Assembly (NCBI RefSeq): GCF_026212465.1
Contig: NC_080063.1
Coordinates: 1,614,501-1,678,500 of the forward strand
From: Amaranthus tricolor
Taxonomy: Eukaryota > Streptophyta > Magnoliopsida > Caryophyllales > Amaranthaceae
Reading direction: 5' to 3'
Length of the DNA stretch: 64,000 bases
Of the stretch, positions 14,919 to 27,427 are shown piece by piece (position 1 is the stretch's first letter; each line of letters begins with the position of its first letter). A model generated the notes under the pieces. It was not told the DNA's origin. It searched no databases and saw only the letters and a list, made by a program, of their open reading frames with translations. Both the position numbers and the translations under genes were made by a program.

Positions 14919-16108
14919 AATGAACGGTGAAGAATGAACAAGGATCAATGATCAATGAAGAATGAACGACGAAGAATGAACAAGGATCAATGATCAATGA
15001 AAAAACAACGATGAAGAATGAACAAGGATCAATGATCAATGACGAATGAACGATGAAGAATGAACAAGGATCAATGATCAATGAAGAATTAACGATGAAA
15101 AATGAACAAGGATCAATGATCAATGAAGAATAAAAGATGAAGAATGAACAAGGATCAATGGTTAATGACGAATGAACGATGAAAAATGAACAAGGATCAA
15201 TGATCTATCAAGAATGAACGATGAAGAATGAACAAGGATCAATGATCAATGAAGAATAAACAAGAATTATTGGTCAATGACGAATGAACGATGAAGAATG
15301 AACCAGGATCAATGATCAATGAATAATGAACGATGAAGAATGAACAAGGATCAATGATCAATGAAGAATGAACGATGAAGAATGAAAAAGGATCAATGAT
15401 CAATCAAGAAAGAACGATGAAGAATGAACAAGGATCAATGATCAATGAAGAATGAACAAGAATTAATGGTCAATAACGAATGAACGATGAAGAATGAACA
15501 AGGATCAATGATCAATGAAGAATGAACGATGAAGAATGAACAAGGATCAATGATCAATGAAGAATGAACGATGAAGAATGAACAAGGATCAATGATCAAT
15601 GACTAATGAACGATGAAGAATGAACAAGGATCAATGAACAATGAAGAATGAACGATTAAGAATCAACAAGGATCAATGATCAATGACGAATGAACGATGA
15701 AGAATGAACAAGGATCAATGATCAATGAAGAATGAACGATGAAGAATGAACAAGGATCAATGATCAATGAAGAATGAACGATGAAGAATGAACAAGGATC
15801 AATGATCAATGACGAATGAACGATGAAGAATGAACAAGGATCAATCAACAATGAAGAATGAACGATTAAGAATGAACAAGGATCAATGATCAATGACGAA
15901 TGAACGATGAAGAATGAACAAGGATCAATGATCAATGAACAATGAACGATGAAGAATGAACAAGGATCAATGATCAATGAAGAATGAACGGTGAAGAATG
16001 AACAAGGATTAATGGTCAATGACGAATGTACGATGAAGAATGAACAAGGATCAATGATCAATGAAGAATGAACAATGAAGAATGAACAAGGATCAATGAT
16101 AAATGACG

Positions 16109-16948
16109 AAGGAACGATAAAGAATGAACAAAGATCAATGATCAATGAAGAATGAACGATGAAGAATGAACAAGGATCAATGATCAATGACGAATGAACG
16201 ATGAAGAATGAACAAGGATCAATGATCAATGAAGAATGAACGATGAAGAATGAACAAGGATCAATGATCAATGAAGAATGAACGATGAAGAATGAACAAG
16301 GATCAATGATCAATGACGAATGAACGATGAAGAATGAACAAGGATTATTGGTCAATGACAAATGAACGATGATGAATGAACAAGGATCAATGATCAATGA
16401 AGAATGAACGATGAAGAATGAACAAGGATTCATGGTCAATGACGAATGTACGATGAAGAATGAACAAGGATCAATGATCAATGAAGAATGAACAATGAAG
16501 AATGAACAAGGATCAATGATAAATGACGAAGGAACGATAAAGAATGAACAAAGATCAATGATCAATGAAGAATGAACGATGAAGAATGAACAAGGATCAA
16601 TGATCAATGAAGAATGAACGATGAAGAATGAACAAGGATCAATGATCAATGAAGAATAAACGATGAAGAATGAACAAGGGTCAATGATCAATGAAGAATG
16701 AACGATGTAGAATGAACAAGGATCAATGATCGATGAATAATGAACGATGAAGAATAAACAAAGCTCAATGATCAATGACGAATGAACGATGAAAAATGAA
16801 CAAGGATCAATGATCAATGAAGAATGAACGATGAAGAATGAACAAGGATCAATGATCAATGAAGAATAAACAAGAATTATTGGTCAATGACGAATGAACG
16901 ATGAAGAATGAACAAGGATCAATGATCAATGAAGAATGAACGATGAAG
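16109..16948 (+). repeat. 420-bp (10-subunit) block repeat, representative
   Basis: AAGGAACGATAAAG subunits recur exactly 420 bp apart at 16109 and 16529. The first is preceded by GGATTAATGG and AATGTACG, the second by GGATTCATGG and AATGTACG. The same spacing occurs at 396/816, 5193/5613, 25810/26230, 33563/33983, 34809/35229, 37126/37546, 41414/41834, 44629/45049 and 47157/47577. Other HOR copies, including the reference, have only one such block. The end given here is two periods after the first landmark; the second period is not a full copy of the first. Confidence 0.85.
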
Positions 16949-17796
16949 AATGAACAAGGATCAATGCTCAAATGACGAATGAACGGTGAAGAATGAACAA
17001 GGATAATTGATCAATGAAGAATGAACGATGAAGAATGAACAAGGATCAATAATCAATGAAAAATGAACGATGAAGAATGAACAAGGATCAAAGATCAATG
17101 ACGAATGAACGATGAAGAATGAACAAGGATCAATGATCAATGAACAATGAACGATGAAGAATGAACAAGGATCAATGATCAATGAAGAATGAACGATGAA
17201 GAATGAACAAGGATTAATGGTCAATGACGAATGAACGATGAAGAATGAACAAGGATCAATGATCAATGAAGAATAAACGATGAAGAATGAACAAGGATCA
17301 ATGATCAATGAAGAATGAACAAGGATCAATGATCAATGACGAATGAACTACGAAGAATGAACAAGGATCAATGATCAATGAAGAATGAACGTTGAATAAT
17401 GAACAAGGATCAATGATCAATGACGAATGAACGATGAAGAATGAACAAGGATCAATGATCAATGAAGAATGAACAAGGATCATTGATCAATGAAAAATGA
17501 ACGATGAAGAATGAACAAGGATCAATGATCAATGACGAATGAACGATGAAGAATGAATAAGAATCAATGATCAATGAAGAATGAATGATGAAGAATGAAC
17601 AAGGATCAATGGTCAATGACGAATGAACGATGAAGAATGAACAAGGATAAATGATCAATGAAGAATGAACGATTAAGAATGAACAAGGATCAATGATCAA
17701 TGATCAATGACGAATGAACGATGAAGAATGAACAAGGATCAATGATCAATGAACAATGAACGATGAAGAATGAACAAGGATCAATGATCAATGAAG

Positions 17797-17852
17797 AATG
17801 AACGATGAAGAATGAACGATGAAGAATGAACAAGGATCAATGATCAATGAAG
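17797..17852 (+). repeat. 56-bp subunit with duplicated first 14-mer, second copy
   Basis: It is identical in structure to the one at 12938. Its position fits a block duplication of 4859 bp rather than an independent event. Confidence 0.95.
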
Positions 17853-17894
17853 AATGAACGATGAAGAATGAACAAGGATCAATGCTCAACGACG

Positions 17895-19301
17895 AATGAA
17901 CGGTGAAGAATGAACAAGGATCAATGATCAATGAAGAATGAACGACGACGAATGAACAAGGATCAATGATCAATGAAAAAACAACGATGAAGGATGAACA
18001 AGGATCAATGATCAATGACGAATGAACGATGAAGAATGAACAAGGATCAATGATCAATGAAGAATTAACGATGAAAAATGAACAAGGATCAATGATCAAT
18101 GAAGAATAAACGATGAAGAATGAACAAGGATCAATGGTTAATGACGAATGAACGATGAAAAATGAACAAGGATCAATGATCTATGAAGAATGAACGATGA
18201 AGAATGAACAAGGATCAATGATCAATGAAGAATAAACAAGAATTAAGTGTCAATGACGAATGAACGATGAAGAATGAACCAGGATCAATGATCAATGAAT
18301 AATGAACGATGAAGAATGAACAAGGATCAATGATCAATGAAGAATGAACGATGAAGAATGAACAAGGATCAATGATCAATCAAGAAAGAACGATGAAGAA
18401 TGAACAAGGATCAATGATCAATGAAGAATGAACAAGAATTAATGGTCAATAACGAATGAACGATGAAGAATGAACAAGGATCAATGATCAATGAAGAATG
18501 AACGATGAAGAATGAACAAGGATCAATGATCAATGAAGAATGAACGATGAAGAATGAACAAGGATCAATGATCAATGACGAATGAACGATGAAGAATGAA
18601 CAAGGATCAATGAACAATGAAGAATGAACGATTAAGAATGAACAAGGATCAATGATCAATGACGAATGAACGATGAAGAATGAACAAGGATTATTGGTCA
18701 ATGACAAATGAACGATGATGAATGAACAAGGATCAATGATCAATGAAGAATGAACGATGAAGAATGAACAAGGATTCATGGTCAATGATGAATGTACGAT
18801 GAAGAATGAACAAGGATCAATGATCAATGAAGAATGAACAATGAAGAATGAACAAGGATCAATGATAAATGACGAAGGAACGATAAAGAATGAACAAAGA
18901 TCAATGATCAATGAAGAATGAACGATGAAGAATGAACAAGGATCAATGATCAATGACGAATGAACGATGAAGAATGAATAAGAATCAATGATCAATGAAG
19001 AATGAATGATGAAGAATGAACAAGGATCAATGGTCAATGACGAATGAACGATGAAGAATGAACAAGGATAAATGATCAATGAAGAATGAACGATTAAGAA
19101 TGAACAAGGATCAATGATCAATGATCAATGACGAATGAACGATGAAGAATGAACAAGGATCAATGATCAATGAACAATGAACGATGAAGAATGAACAAGG
19201 ATCAATGATCAATGAAGAATGAACGATGAAGAATGAACAAGGATCAATGATCAATGAAGAATGAACGATGAAGAATGAACAAGGATCAATGCTCAACGAC
19301 G
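17895..19301 (+). repeat. HOR copy C6, shortened to 1407 bp
   Basis: The order is normal to about u26 (near 18950) and then jumps to u50, recognised by AATGAATAAGAATC (about 18975) and AATGAATGATGAAG. The difference from 2332 is 925 bp, exactly 19 subunits of 42 bp, three of 28 bp and the 43-bp one, i.e. u27-u49 (23 subunits). Linked markers GACGACGAATG (about 17945) and GAATTAAGTG (about 18240) are present. Confidence 0.9.
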
Positions 19302-22118
19302 AATGAACGGTGAAGAATGAACAAGGATCAATGATCAATGAAGAATGAACGACGACGAATGAACAAGGATCAATGATCAATGAAAAAACAACGATGAAGG
19401 ATGAACAAGGATCAATGATCAATGACGAATGAACGATGAAGAATGAACAAGGATCAATGATCAATGAAGAATTAACGATGAAAAATGAACAAGGATCAAT
19501 GATCAATGAAGAATAAACGATGAAGAATGAACAAGGATCAATGGTTAATGACGAATGAACGATGAAAAATGAACAAGGATCAATGATCTATGAAGAATGA
19601 ACGATGAAGAATGAACAAGGATCAATGATCAATGAAGAATAAACAAGAATTAAGTGTCAATGACGAATGAACGATGAAGAATGAACCAGGATCAATGATC
19701 AATGAATAATGAACGATGAAGAATGAACAAGGATCAATGATCAATGAAGAATGAACGATGAAGAATGAACAAGGATCAATGATCAATCAAGAAAGAACGA
19801 TGAAGAATGAACAAGGATCAATGATCAATGAAGAATGAACAAGAATTAATGGTCAATAACGAATGAACGATGAAGAATGAACAAGGATCAATGATCAATG
19901 AAGAATGAACGATGAAGAATGAACAAGGATCAATGATCAATGAAGAATGAACGATGAAGAATGAACAAGGATCAATGATCAATGACGAATGAACGATGAA
20001 GAATGAACAAGGATCAATGAACAATGAAGAATGAACGATTAAGAATGAACAAGGATCAATGATCAATGACGAATGAACGATGAAGAATGAACAAGGATTA
20101 TTGGTCAATGACAAATGAACGATGATGAATGAACAAGGATCAATGATCAATGAAGAATGAACGATGAAGAATGAACAAGGATTCATGGTCAATGACGAAT
20201 GTACGATGAAGAATGAACAAGGATCAATGATCAATGAAGAATGAACAATGAAGAATGAACAAGGATCAATGATAAATGACGAAGGAACGATAAAGAATGA
20301 ACAAAGATCAATGATCAATGAAGAATGAACGATGAAGAATGAACAAGGATCAATGATCAATGAAGAATGAACGATGAAGAATGAACAAGGATCAATGATC
20401 AATGAAGAATAAAGGATGAAGAATGAACAAGGGTCAATGATCAATGAAGAATGAACGATGAAGAATGAACAAGGATCAATGGTCGATGAATAATGAACGA
20501 TGAAGAATGAACAAAGCTCAATGATCAATGACGAATGAACGATGAAAAATGAACAAGGATCAATGATCAATGAAGAATGAACGATGAAGAATGAACAAGG
20601 ATCAATGATCAATGAAGAATAAACAAGAATTATTGGTCAATGACGAATGAACGATGAAGAATGAACAAGGATCAATGATCAATGAAGAATGAACGATGAA
20701 GAATGAACAAGGATCAATGCTCAAATGACGAATGAACGGTGAAGAATGAACAAGGATAATTGATCAATGAAGAATGAACGATGAAGAATGAACAAGGATC
20801 AATAATCAATGAAAAATGAACGATGAAGAATGAACAAGGATCAATGATTAATGACGAATGAACGATGAAGAATGAACAAGGATCAATGATCAATGAACAA
20901 TGAACGATGAAGAATGAACAAGGATCAATGATCAATGAAGAATGAACGATGTAGAATGAACAAGGATCAATGATCGATGAATAATGAACGATGAAGAATA
21001 AACAAAGCTCAATGATCAATGACGAATGAACGGGGAAAAATGAACAAGGATCAATGATCAATGAAGAATGAACGATGAAGAATGAACAAGGATCAATGAT
21101 CAATGAAGAATAAACAAGAATTATTGGTCAATGACGAATGAACGATGAAGAATGAACAAGGATCAATGATCAATGAAGAATGAACGATGAAGAATGAACA
21201 AGGATCAATGCTCAAATGACGAATGAACGGTGAAGAATGAACAAGGATAATTGATCAATGAAGAATGAACGATGAAGAATGAACAAGGATCAATAATCAA
21301 TGAAAAATGAACGAATGAACAAGGATCAAAGATCAATGACGAATGAACGATGAAGAATGAACAAGGATCAATGATCAATGAACAATGAACGATGAAGAAT
21401 GAACAAGGATCAATGATCAATGAAGAATGAACGATGAAGAATGAACAAGGATTAATGGTCAATGACGAATGAACGATGAAGAATGAACAAGGATCAATGA
21501 TCAATGAAGAATAAACGATGAAGAATGAACAAGGATCAATGATCAATGAAGAATGAACAAGGATCAATGATCAATGACGAATGAACTACGAAGAATGAAC
21601 AAGGATCAATGATCAATGAAGAATGAACGATGAATAATGAACAAGGATCAATGATCAATGACGAATGAACGATGAAGAATGAACAAGGATCTATGATCAA
21701 TGAAGAATGAACAAGGATCATTGATCAATGAAAAATGAACGATGAAGAATGAACAAGGATCAATGATCAATGACGAATGAACGATGAAGAATGAACAAGA
21801 ATCAATGATCAATGAAGAATGAATGATGAAGAATGAACAAGGATCAATGGTCAATGACGAATGAACGATGAAGAATGAACAAGGATAAATGATCAATGAA
21901 GAATGAACGATTAAGAATGAACAAGGATCAATGATCAATGATCAATGACGAATGAACGATGAAGAATGAACAAGGATCAATGATCAATGAACAATGAACG
22001 ATGAAGAATGAACAAGGATCAATGATCAATGAAGAATGAACGATGAAGAATGATCAAGGATCAATGATCAATGAAGAATGAACGATGAAGAATGAACAAG
22101 GATCAATGCTCAACGACG
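19302..22118 (+). repeat. HOR copy C7, 2817 bp
   Basis: It is the near-identical partner of the following copy: 264-codon segment at 19818 against 22635, 43-bp subunits at 20716 and 21207 against 23533 and 24024, CGGGGAAAAATG at about 21031. A private 6-bp deletion at 21306-21341 explains the 2817/2823 difference. AATGATCAAGG at about 22050 is also private. Confidence 0.92.
21306..21341 (+). repeat. 36-bp subunit, private 6-bp deletion
   Basis: AATGAACG is followed directly by AATGAACAAGG; the six bases ATGAAG of the first 14-mer are missing. The corresponding subunit of the sister copy 2817 bp downstream is complete. This is the only deletion I saw that is not a multiple of 7. Confidence 0.93.
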
Positions 22119-24941
22119 AATGAACGGTGAAGAATGAACAAGGATCAATGATCAATGAAGAATGAACGACGACGAATGAACAAGGATCAATGATCAATGA
22201 AAAAACAACGATGAAGGATGAACAAGGATCAATGATCAATGACGAATGAACGATGAAGAATGAACAAGGATCAATGATCAATGAAGAATTAACGATGAAA
22301 AATGAACAAGGATCAATGATCAATGAAGAATAAACGATGAAGAATGAACAAGGATCAATGGTTAATGACGAATGAACGATGAAAAATGAACAAGGATCAA
22401 TGATCTATGAAGAATGAACGATGAAGAATGAACAAGGATCAATGATCAATGAAGAATAAACAAGAATTAAGTGTCAATGACGAATGAACGATGAAGAATG
22501 AACCAGGATCAATGATCAATGAATAATGAACGATGAAGAATGAACAAGGATCAATGATCAATGAAGAATGAACGATGAAGAATGAACAAGGATCAATGAT
22601 CAATCAAGAAAGAACGATGAAAAATGAACAAGGATCAATGATCAATGAAGAATGAACAAGAATTAATGGTCAATAACGAATGAACGATGAAGAATGAACA
22701 AGGATCAATGATCAATGAAGAATGAACGATGAAGAATGAACAAGGATCAATGATCAATGAAGAATGAACGATGAAGAATGAACAAGGATCAATGATCAAT
22801 GACGAATGAACGATGAAGAATGAACAAGGATCAATGAACAATGAAGAATGAACGATTAAGAATGAACAAGGATCAATGATCAATGACGAATGAACGATGA
22901 AGAATGAACAAGGATTATTGGTCAATGACAAATGAACGATGATGAATGAACAAGGATCAATGATCAATGAAGAATGAACGATGAAGAATGAACAAGGATT
23001 CATGGTCAATGACGAATGTACGATGAAGAATGAACAAGGATCAATGATCAATGAAGAATGAACAATGAAGAATGAACAAGGATCAATGATAAATGACGAA
23101 GGAACGATAAAGAATGAACAAAGATCAATGATCAATGAAGAATGAACGATGAAGAATGAACAAGGATCAATGATCAATGAAGAATGAACGATGAAGAATG
23201 AACAAGGATCAATGATCAATGAAGAATAAAGGATGAAGAATGAACAAGGGTCAATGATCAATGAAGAATGAACGATGAAGAATGAACAAGGATCAATGAT
23301 CGATGAATAATGAACGATGAAGAATGAACAAAGCTCAATGATCAATGACGAATGAACGATGAAAAATGAACAAGGATCAATGATCAATGAAGAATGAACG
23401 ATGAAGAATGAACAAGGATCAATGATCAATGAAGAATAAACAAGAATTATTTGTCAATGACGAATGAACGATGAAGAATGAACAAGGATCAATGATCAAT
23501 GAAGAATGAACGATGAAGAATGAACAAGGATCAATGCTCAAATGACGAATGAACGGTGAAGAATGAACAAGGATAATTGATCAATGAAGAATGAACGATG
23601 AAGAATAAACAAGGATCAATAATCAATGAAAAATGAACGATGAAGAATGAACAAGGATCAATGATTAATGACGAATGAACGATGAAGAATGAACAAGGAT
23701 CAATGATCAATGAACAATGAACGATGAAGAATGAACAAGGATCAATGATCAATGAAGAATGAACGATGTAGAATGAACAAGGATCAATGATCGATGAATA
23801 ATGAACGATGAAGAATAAACAAAGCTCAATGATCAATGACGAATGAACGGGGAAAAATGAACAAGGATCAATGATCAATGAAGAATGAACGATGAAGAAT
23901 GAACAAGGATCAATGATCAATGAAGAATAAACAAGAATTATTGGTCAATGACGAATGAACGATGAAGAATGAACAAGGATCAATGATCAATGAAGAATGA
24001 ACGATGAAGAATGAACAAGGATCAATGCTCAAATGACGAATGAACGGTGAAGAATGAACAAGGATAATTGATCAATGAAGAATGAACGATGAAGAATGAA
24101 CAAGGATCAATAATCAATGAAAAATGAACGATGAAGAATGAACAAGGATCAAAGATCAATGACGAATGAACGATGAAGAATGAACAAGGATCAATGATCA
24201 ATGAACAATGAACGATGAAGAATGAACAAGGATCAATGATCAATGAAGAATGAACGATGAAGAATGAACAAGGATTAATGGTCAATGACGAATGAACGAT
24301 GAAGAATGAACAAGGATCAATGATCAATGAAGAATAAACGATGAAGAATGAACAAGGATCAATGATCAATGAAGAATGAACAAGGATCAATGATCAATGA
24401 CGAATGAACTACGAAGAATGAACAAGGATCAATGATCAATGAAGAATGAACGATGAATAATGAACAAGGATCAATGATCAATGACGAATGAACGATGAAG
24501 AATGAACAAGGATCTATGATCAATGAAGAATGAACAAGGATCATTGATCAATGAAAAATGAACGATGAAGAATGAACAAGGATCAATGATCAATGACGAA
24601 TGAACGATGAAGAATGAACAAGAATCAATGATCAATGAAGAATGAATGATGAAGAATGAACAAGGATCAATGGTCAATGACGAATGAACGATGAAGAATG
24701 AACAAGGATAAATGATCAATGAAGAATGAACGATTAAGAATGAACAAGGATCAATGATCAATGATCAATGACGAATGAACGATGAAGAATGAACAAGGAT
24801 CAATGATCAATGAACAATGAACGATGAAGAATGAACAAGGATCAATGATCAATGAAGAATGAACGATGAAGAATGAACAAGGATCAATGATCAATGAAGA
24901 ATGAACGATGAAGAATGAACAAGGATCAATGCTCAACGACG
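22119..24941 (+). repeat. HOR copy C8, 2823 bp
   Basis: It is nearly identical to the preceding copy (offset 2817, rising to 2823 after a 6-bp deletion in the other copy). It has two 43-bp subunits 491 bp apart (23533, 24024); 491 equals one 43-bp, one 28-bp and ten 42-bp subunits. The CGGGGAAAAATG variant (about 23848) occurs only here and in the preceding copy. Linked markers GACGACGAATG (about 22168) and GAATTAAGTG (about 22464) are present. AATGATCAAGG for AATGAACAAGG at about 22050 lies just upstream, in the preceding copy. Confidence 0.92.
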
Positions 24942-27427
24942 AATGAACGGTGAAGAATGAACAAGGATCAATGATCAATGAAGAATGAACGACGAAGAAT
25001 GAACAAGGATCAATGATCAATGAAAAAACAACGATGAAGGATGAACAAGGATCAATGATCAATGACGAATGAACGATGAAGAATGAACAAGGATCAATGA
25101 TCAATGAAGAATTAACGATGAAAAATGAACAAGGATCAATGATCAATGAAGAATAAACGATGAAGAATTAACAAGGATCAATGGTTAATGACGAATGAAC
25201 GATGAAGAATGAACCAGGATCAATGATCAATGAATAATGAACGATGAAGAATGAACAAGGATCAATGATCAATGAAGAATGAACGATGAAGAATGAACAA
25301 GGATCAATGATCAATCAAGAAAGAACGATGAAGAATGAACAAGGATCAATGATAATTGAAGAATGAACAAGAATTAATGGTCAATAACGAATGAACGATG
25401 AAGAATGAACAAGGATCAATGATCAATGAAGAATGAATGATGAAGAATGAACAAGGATCAATGATCAATGAAGAATGAACGATGAAGAATGAACAAGGAT
25501 CAATGATCAATGACGAATGAACGATGAAGAATGAACAAGGATCAATGAACAATGAAGAATGAACGATTAAGAATGAACAAGGATCAATGATCAATGACGA
25601 ATGAACGATGAAGAATGAACAAGGATCAATGATCAATGAACAATGAACGATGAAGAATGAACAAGGATCAATGATCAATGAAGAATGAACGATGAAGAAT
25701 GAACAAGGATTAATGGTCAATGACGAATGTACGATGAAGAATGAACAAGGATCAATGATCAATGAAGAATGAACAATGAAGAATGAACAAGGATCAATGA
25801 TAAATGACGAAGGAACGATAAAGAATGAACAAAGATCAATGATCAATGAAGAATGAACGATGAAGAATGAACAAGGATCAATGATCAATGACGAATGAAC
25901 GATGAAGAATGAACAAGGATCAATGATCAATGAAGAATGAACGATGAAGAATGAACAAGGATCAATGATCAATGAAGAATGAACGATGAAGAATGAACAA
26001 GGATCAATGATCAATGACGAATGAACGATGAAGAATGAACAAGGATTATTGGTCAATGACAAATGAACGATGAAGAATGAACAAGGATCAATGATCAATG
26101 AAGAATGAACGATGAAGAATGAACAAGGATTCATGGTCAATGACGAATGTACGATGAAGAATGAACAAGGATCAATGATCAATGAAGAATGAACAATGAA
26201 GAATGAACAAGGATCAATGATAAATGACGAAGGAACGATAAAGAATGAACAAAGATCAATGATCAATGAAGAATGAACGATGAAGAATGAACAAGGATCA
26301 ATGATCAATGAAGAATGAACGATGAAGAATGAACAAGGATCAATGATCAATGACGAATGAACGATGAAGAATGAACAAGGATTAATGGTCAATGACGAAT
26401 GAACGATGAAGAATGAACAAGGATCAATGATCAATGAAGAATAAACGATGAAGAATGAACAAGGATCAATGATCAATGAAGAATGAACGATGAAGAATGA
26501 ACAAGGATCAATGATCAATGACGAATGAACGATGAAGAATGAACAAGGATTAATGGTCAATGACGAATGAACGATGAAGAATGAACAAGGATCAATGATC
26601 AATGAAGAATGAACGATGAAGAATAAACAAGGATCAATGCTCAAATGACGAATGAACGGTGAAGAATGAACAAGGATAATTGATCAATGAAGAATGAACG
26701 ATGAAGAATGAACAAGGATCAATGATCAATGAAGAATGAACGATGAAGAATGAACAAGGATCAATGATCAATGACGAATGAACGATGAAGAATGAACAAG
26801 GATCAATGATCAATGAAGAATAAACGATGAAGAATGAACAAGGATCAATGATCAATGAAGAATGAACAAGGATCAATGATCAATGACGAATGAACTACGA
26901 AGAATGAACAAGGATCAATGATCAATGAAGAATGAACGATGAATAATGAACAAGGATCAATGATCAATGACGAATGAACGATGAAGAATGAACAAGGATC
27001 AATGATTAATGAAGAATGAACAAGGATCATTGATCAATGAAAAATGAACGATGAAGAATGAACAAGGATCAATGATCAATGACGAATGAACGATGAAGAA
27101 TGAACAAGAATCAATGATCAATGAAGAATGAATGATGAAGAATGAACAAGGATCAATGGTCAATGACGAATGAACGATGAAGAATGAACAAGGATAAATG
27201 ATCAATGAAGAATGAACGATTAAGAATGAACAAGGATCAATGATCAATGATCAATGACGAATGAACGATGAAGAATGAACAAGGATCAATGATCAATGAA
27301 CAATGAACGATGAAGAATGAACAAGGATCAATGATCAATGAAGAATGAACGATGAAGAATGAACAAGGATCAATGATCAATGAAGAATGAACGATGAAGA
27401 ATGAACAAGGATCAATGCTCAACGACG
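24942..27427 (+). repeat. HOR copy C9, 2486 bp
   Basis: Near 25150-25220 the order passes from AATTAACAAGG and AATGGTTAATGACG directly to the CCAGG subunit; the u7-u9 part, including the 28-bp subunit, is missing. A 420-bp-spaced pair of AAGGAACGATAAAG subunits lies at 25810 and 26230, and one 43-bp subunit at 26636. It lacks the GACGACG and GAATTAAGTG markers present in the copies on both sides, so it belongs to another HOR lineage, shared with the copies starting at 32695 and 36216. Confidence 0.88.

Larger units (their letters stand above)
14919..17894 (+). repeat. HOR copy C5, 2976 bp
   Basis: It matches the copy at 10564-13035 better than the copy between them. AATGTACAAGG at 10497 recurs at 14853, just before each start, and the 56-bp subunit at 12938 recurs at 17797. 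It is longer than that copy by 504 bp, exactly 12 subunits, and has a 420-bp-spaced pair of AAGGAACGATAAAG subunits (16109, 16529). AATGACTAATG (about 15598) and AATCAACAAGG (about 15661) are shared with 3621 and 3682 in the leader. Confidence 0.9.
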
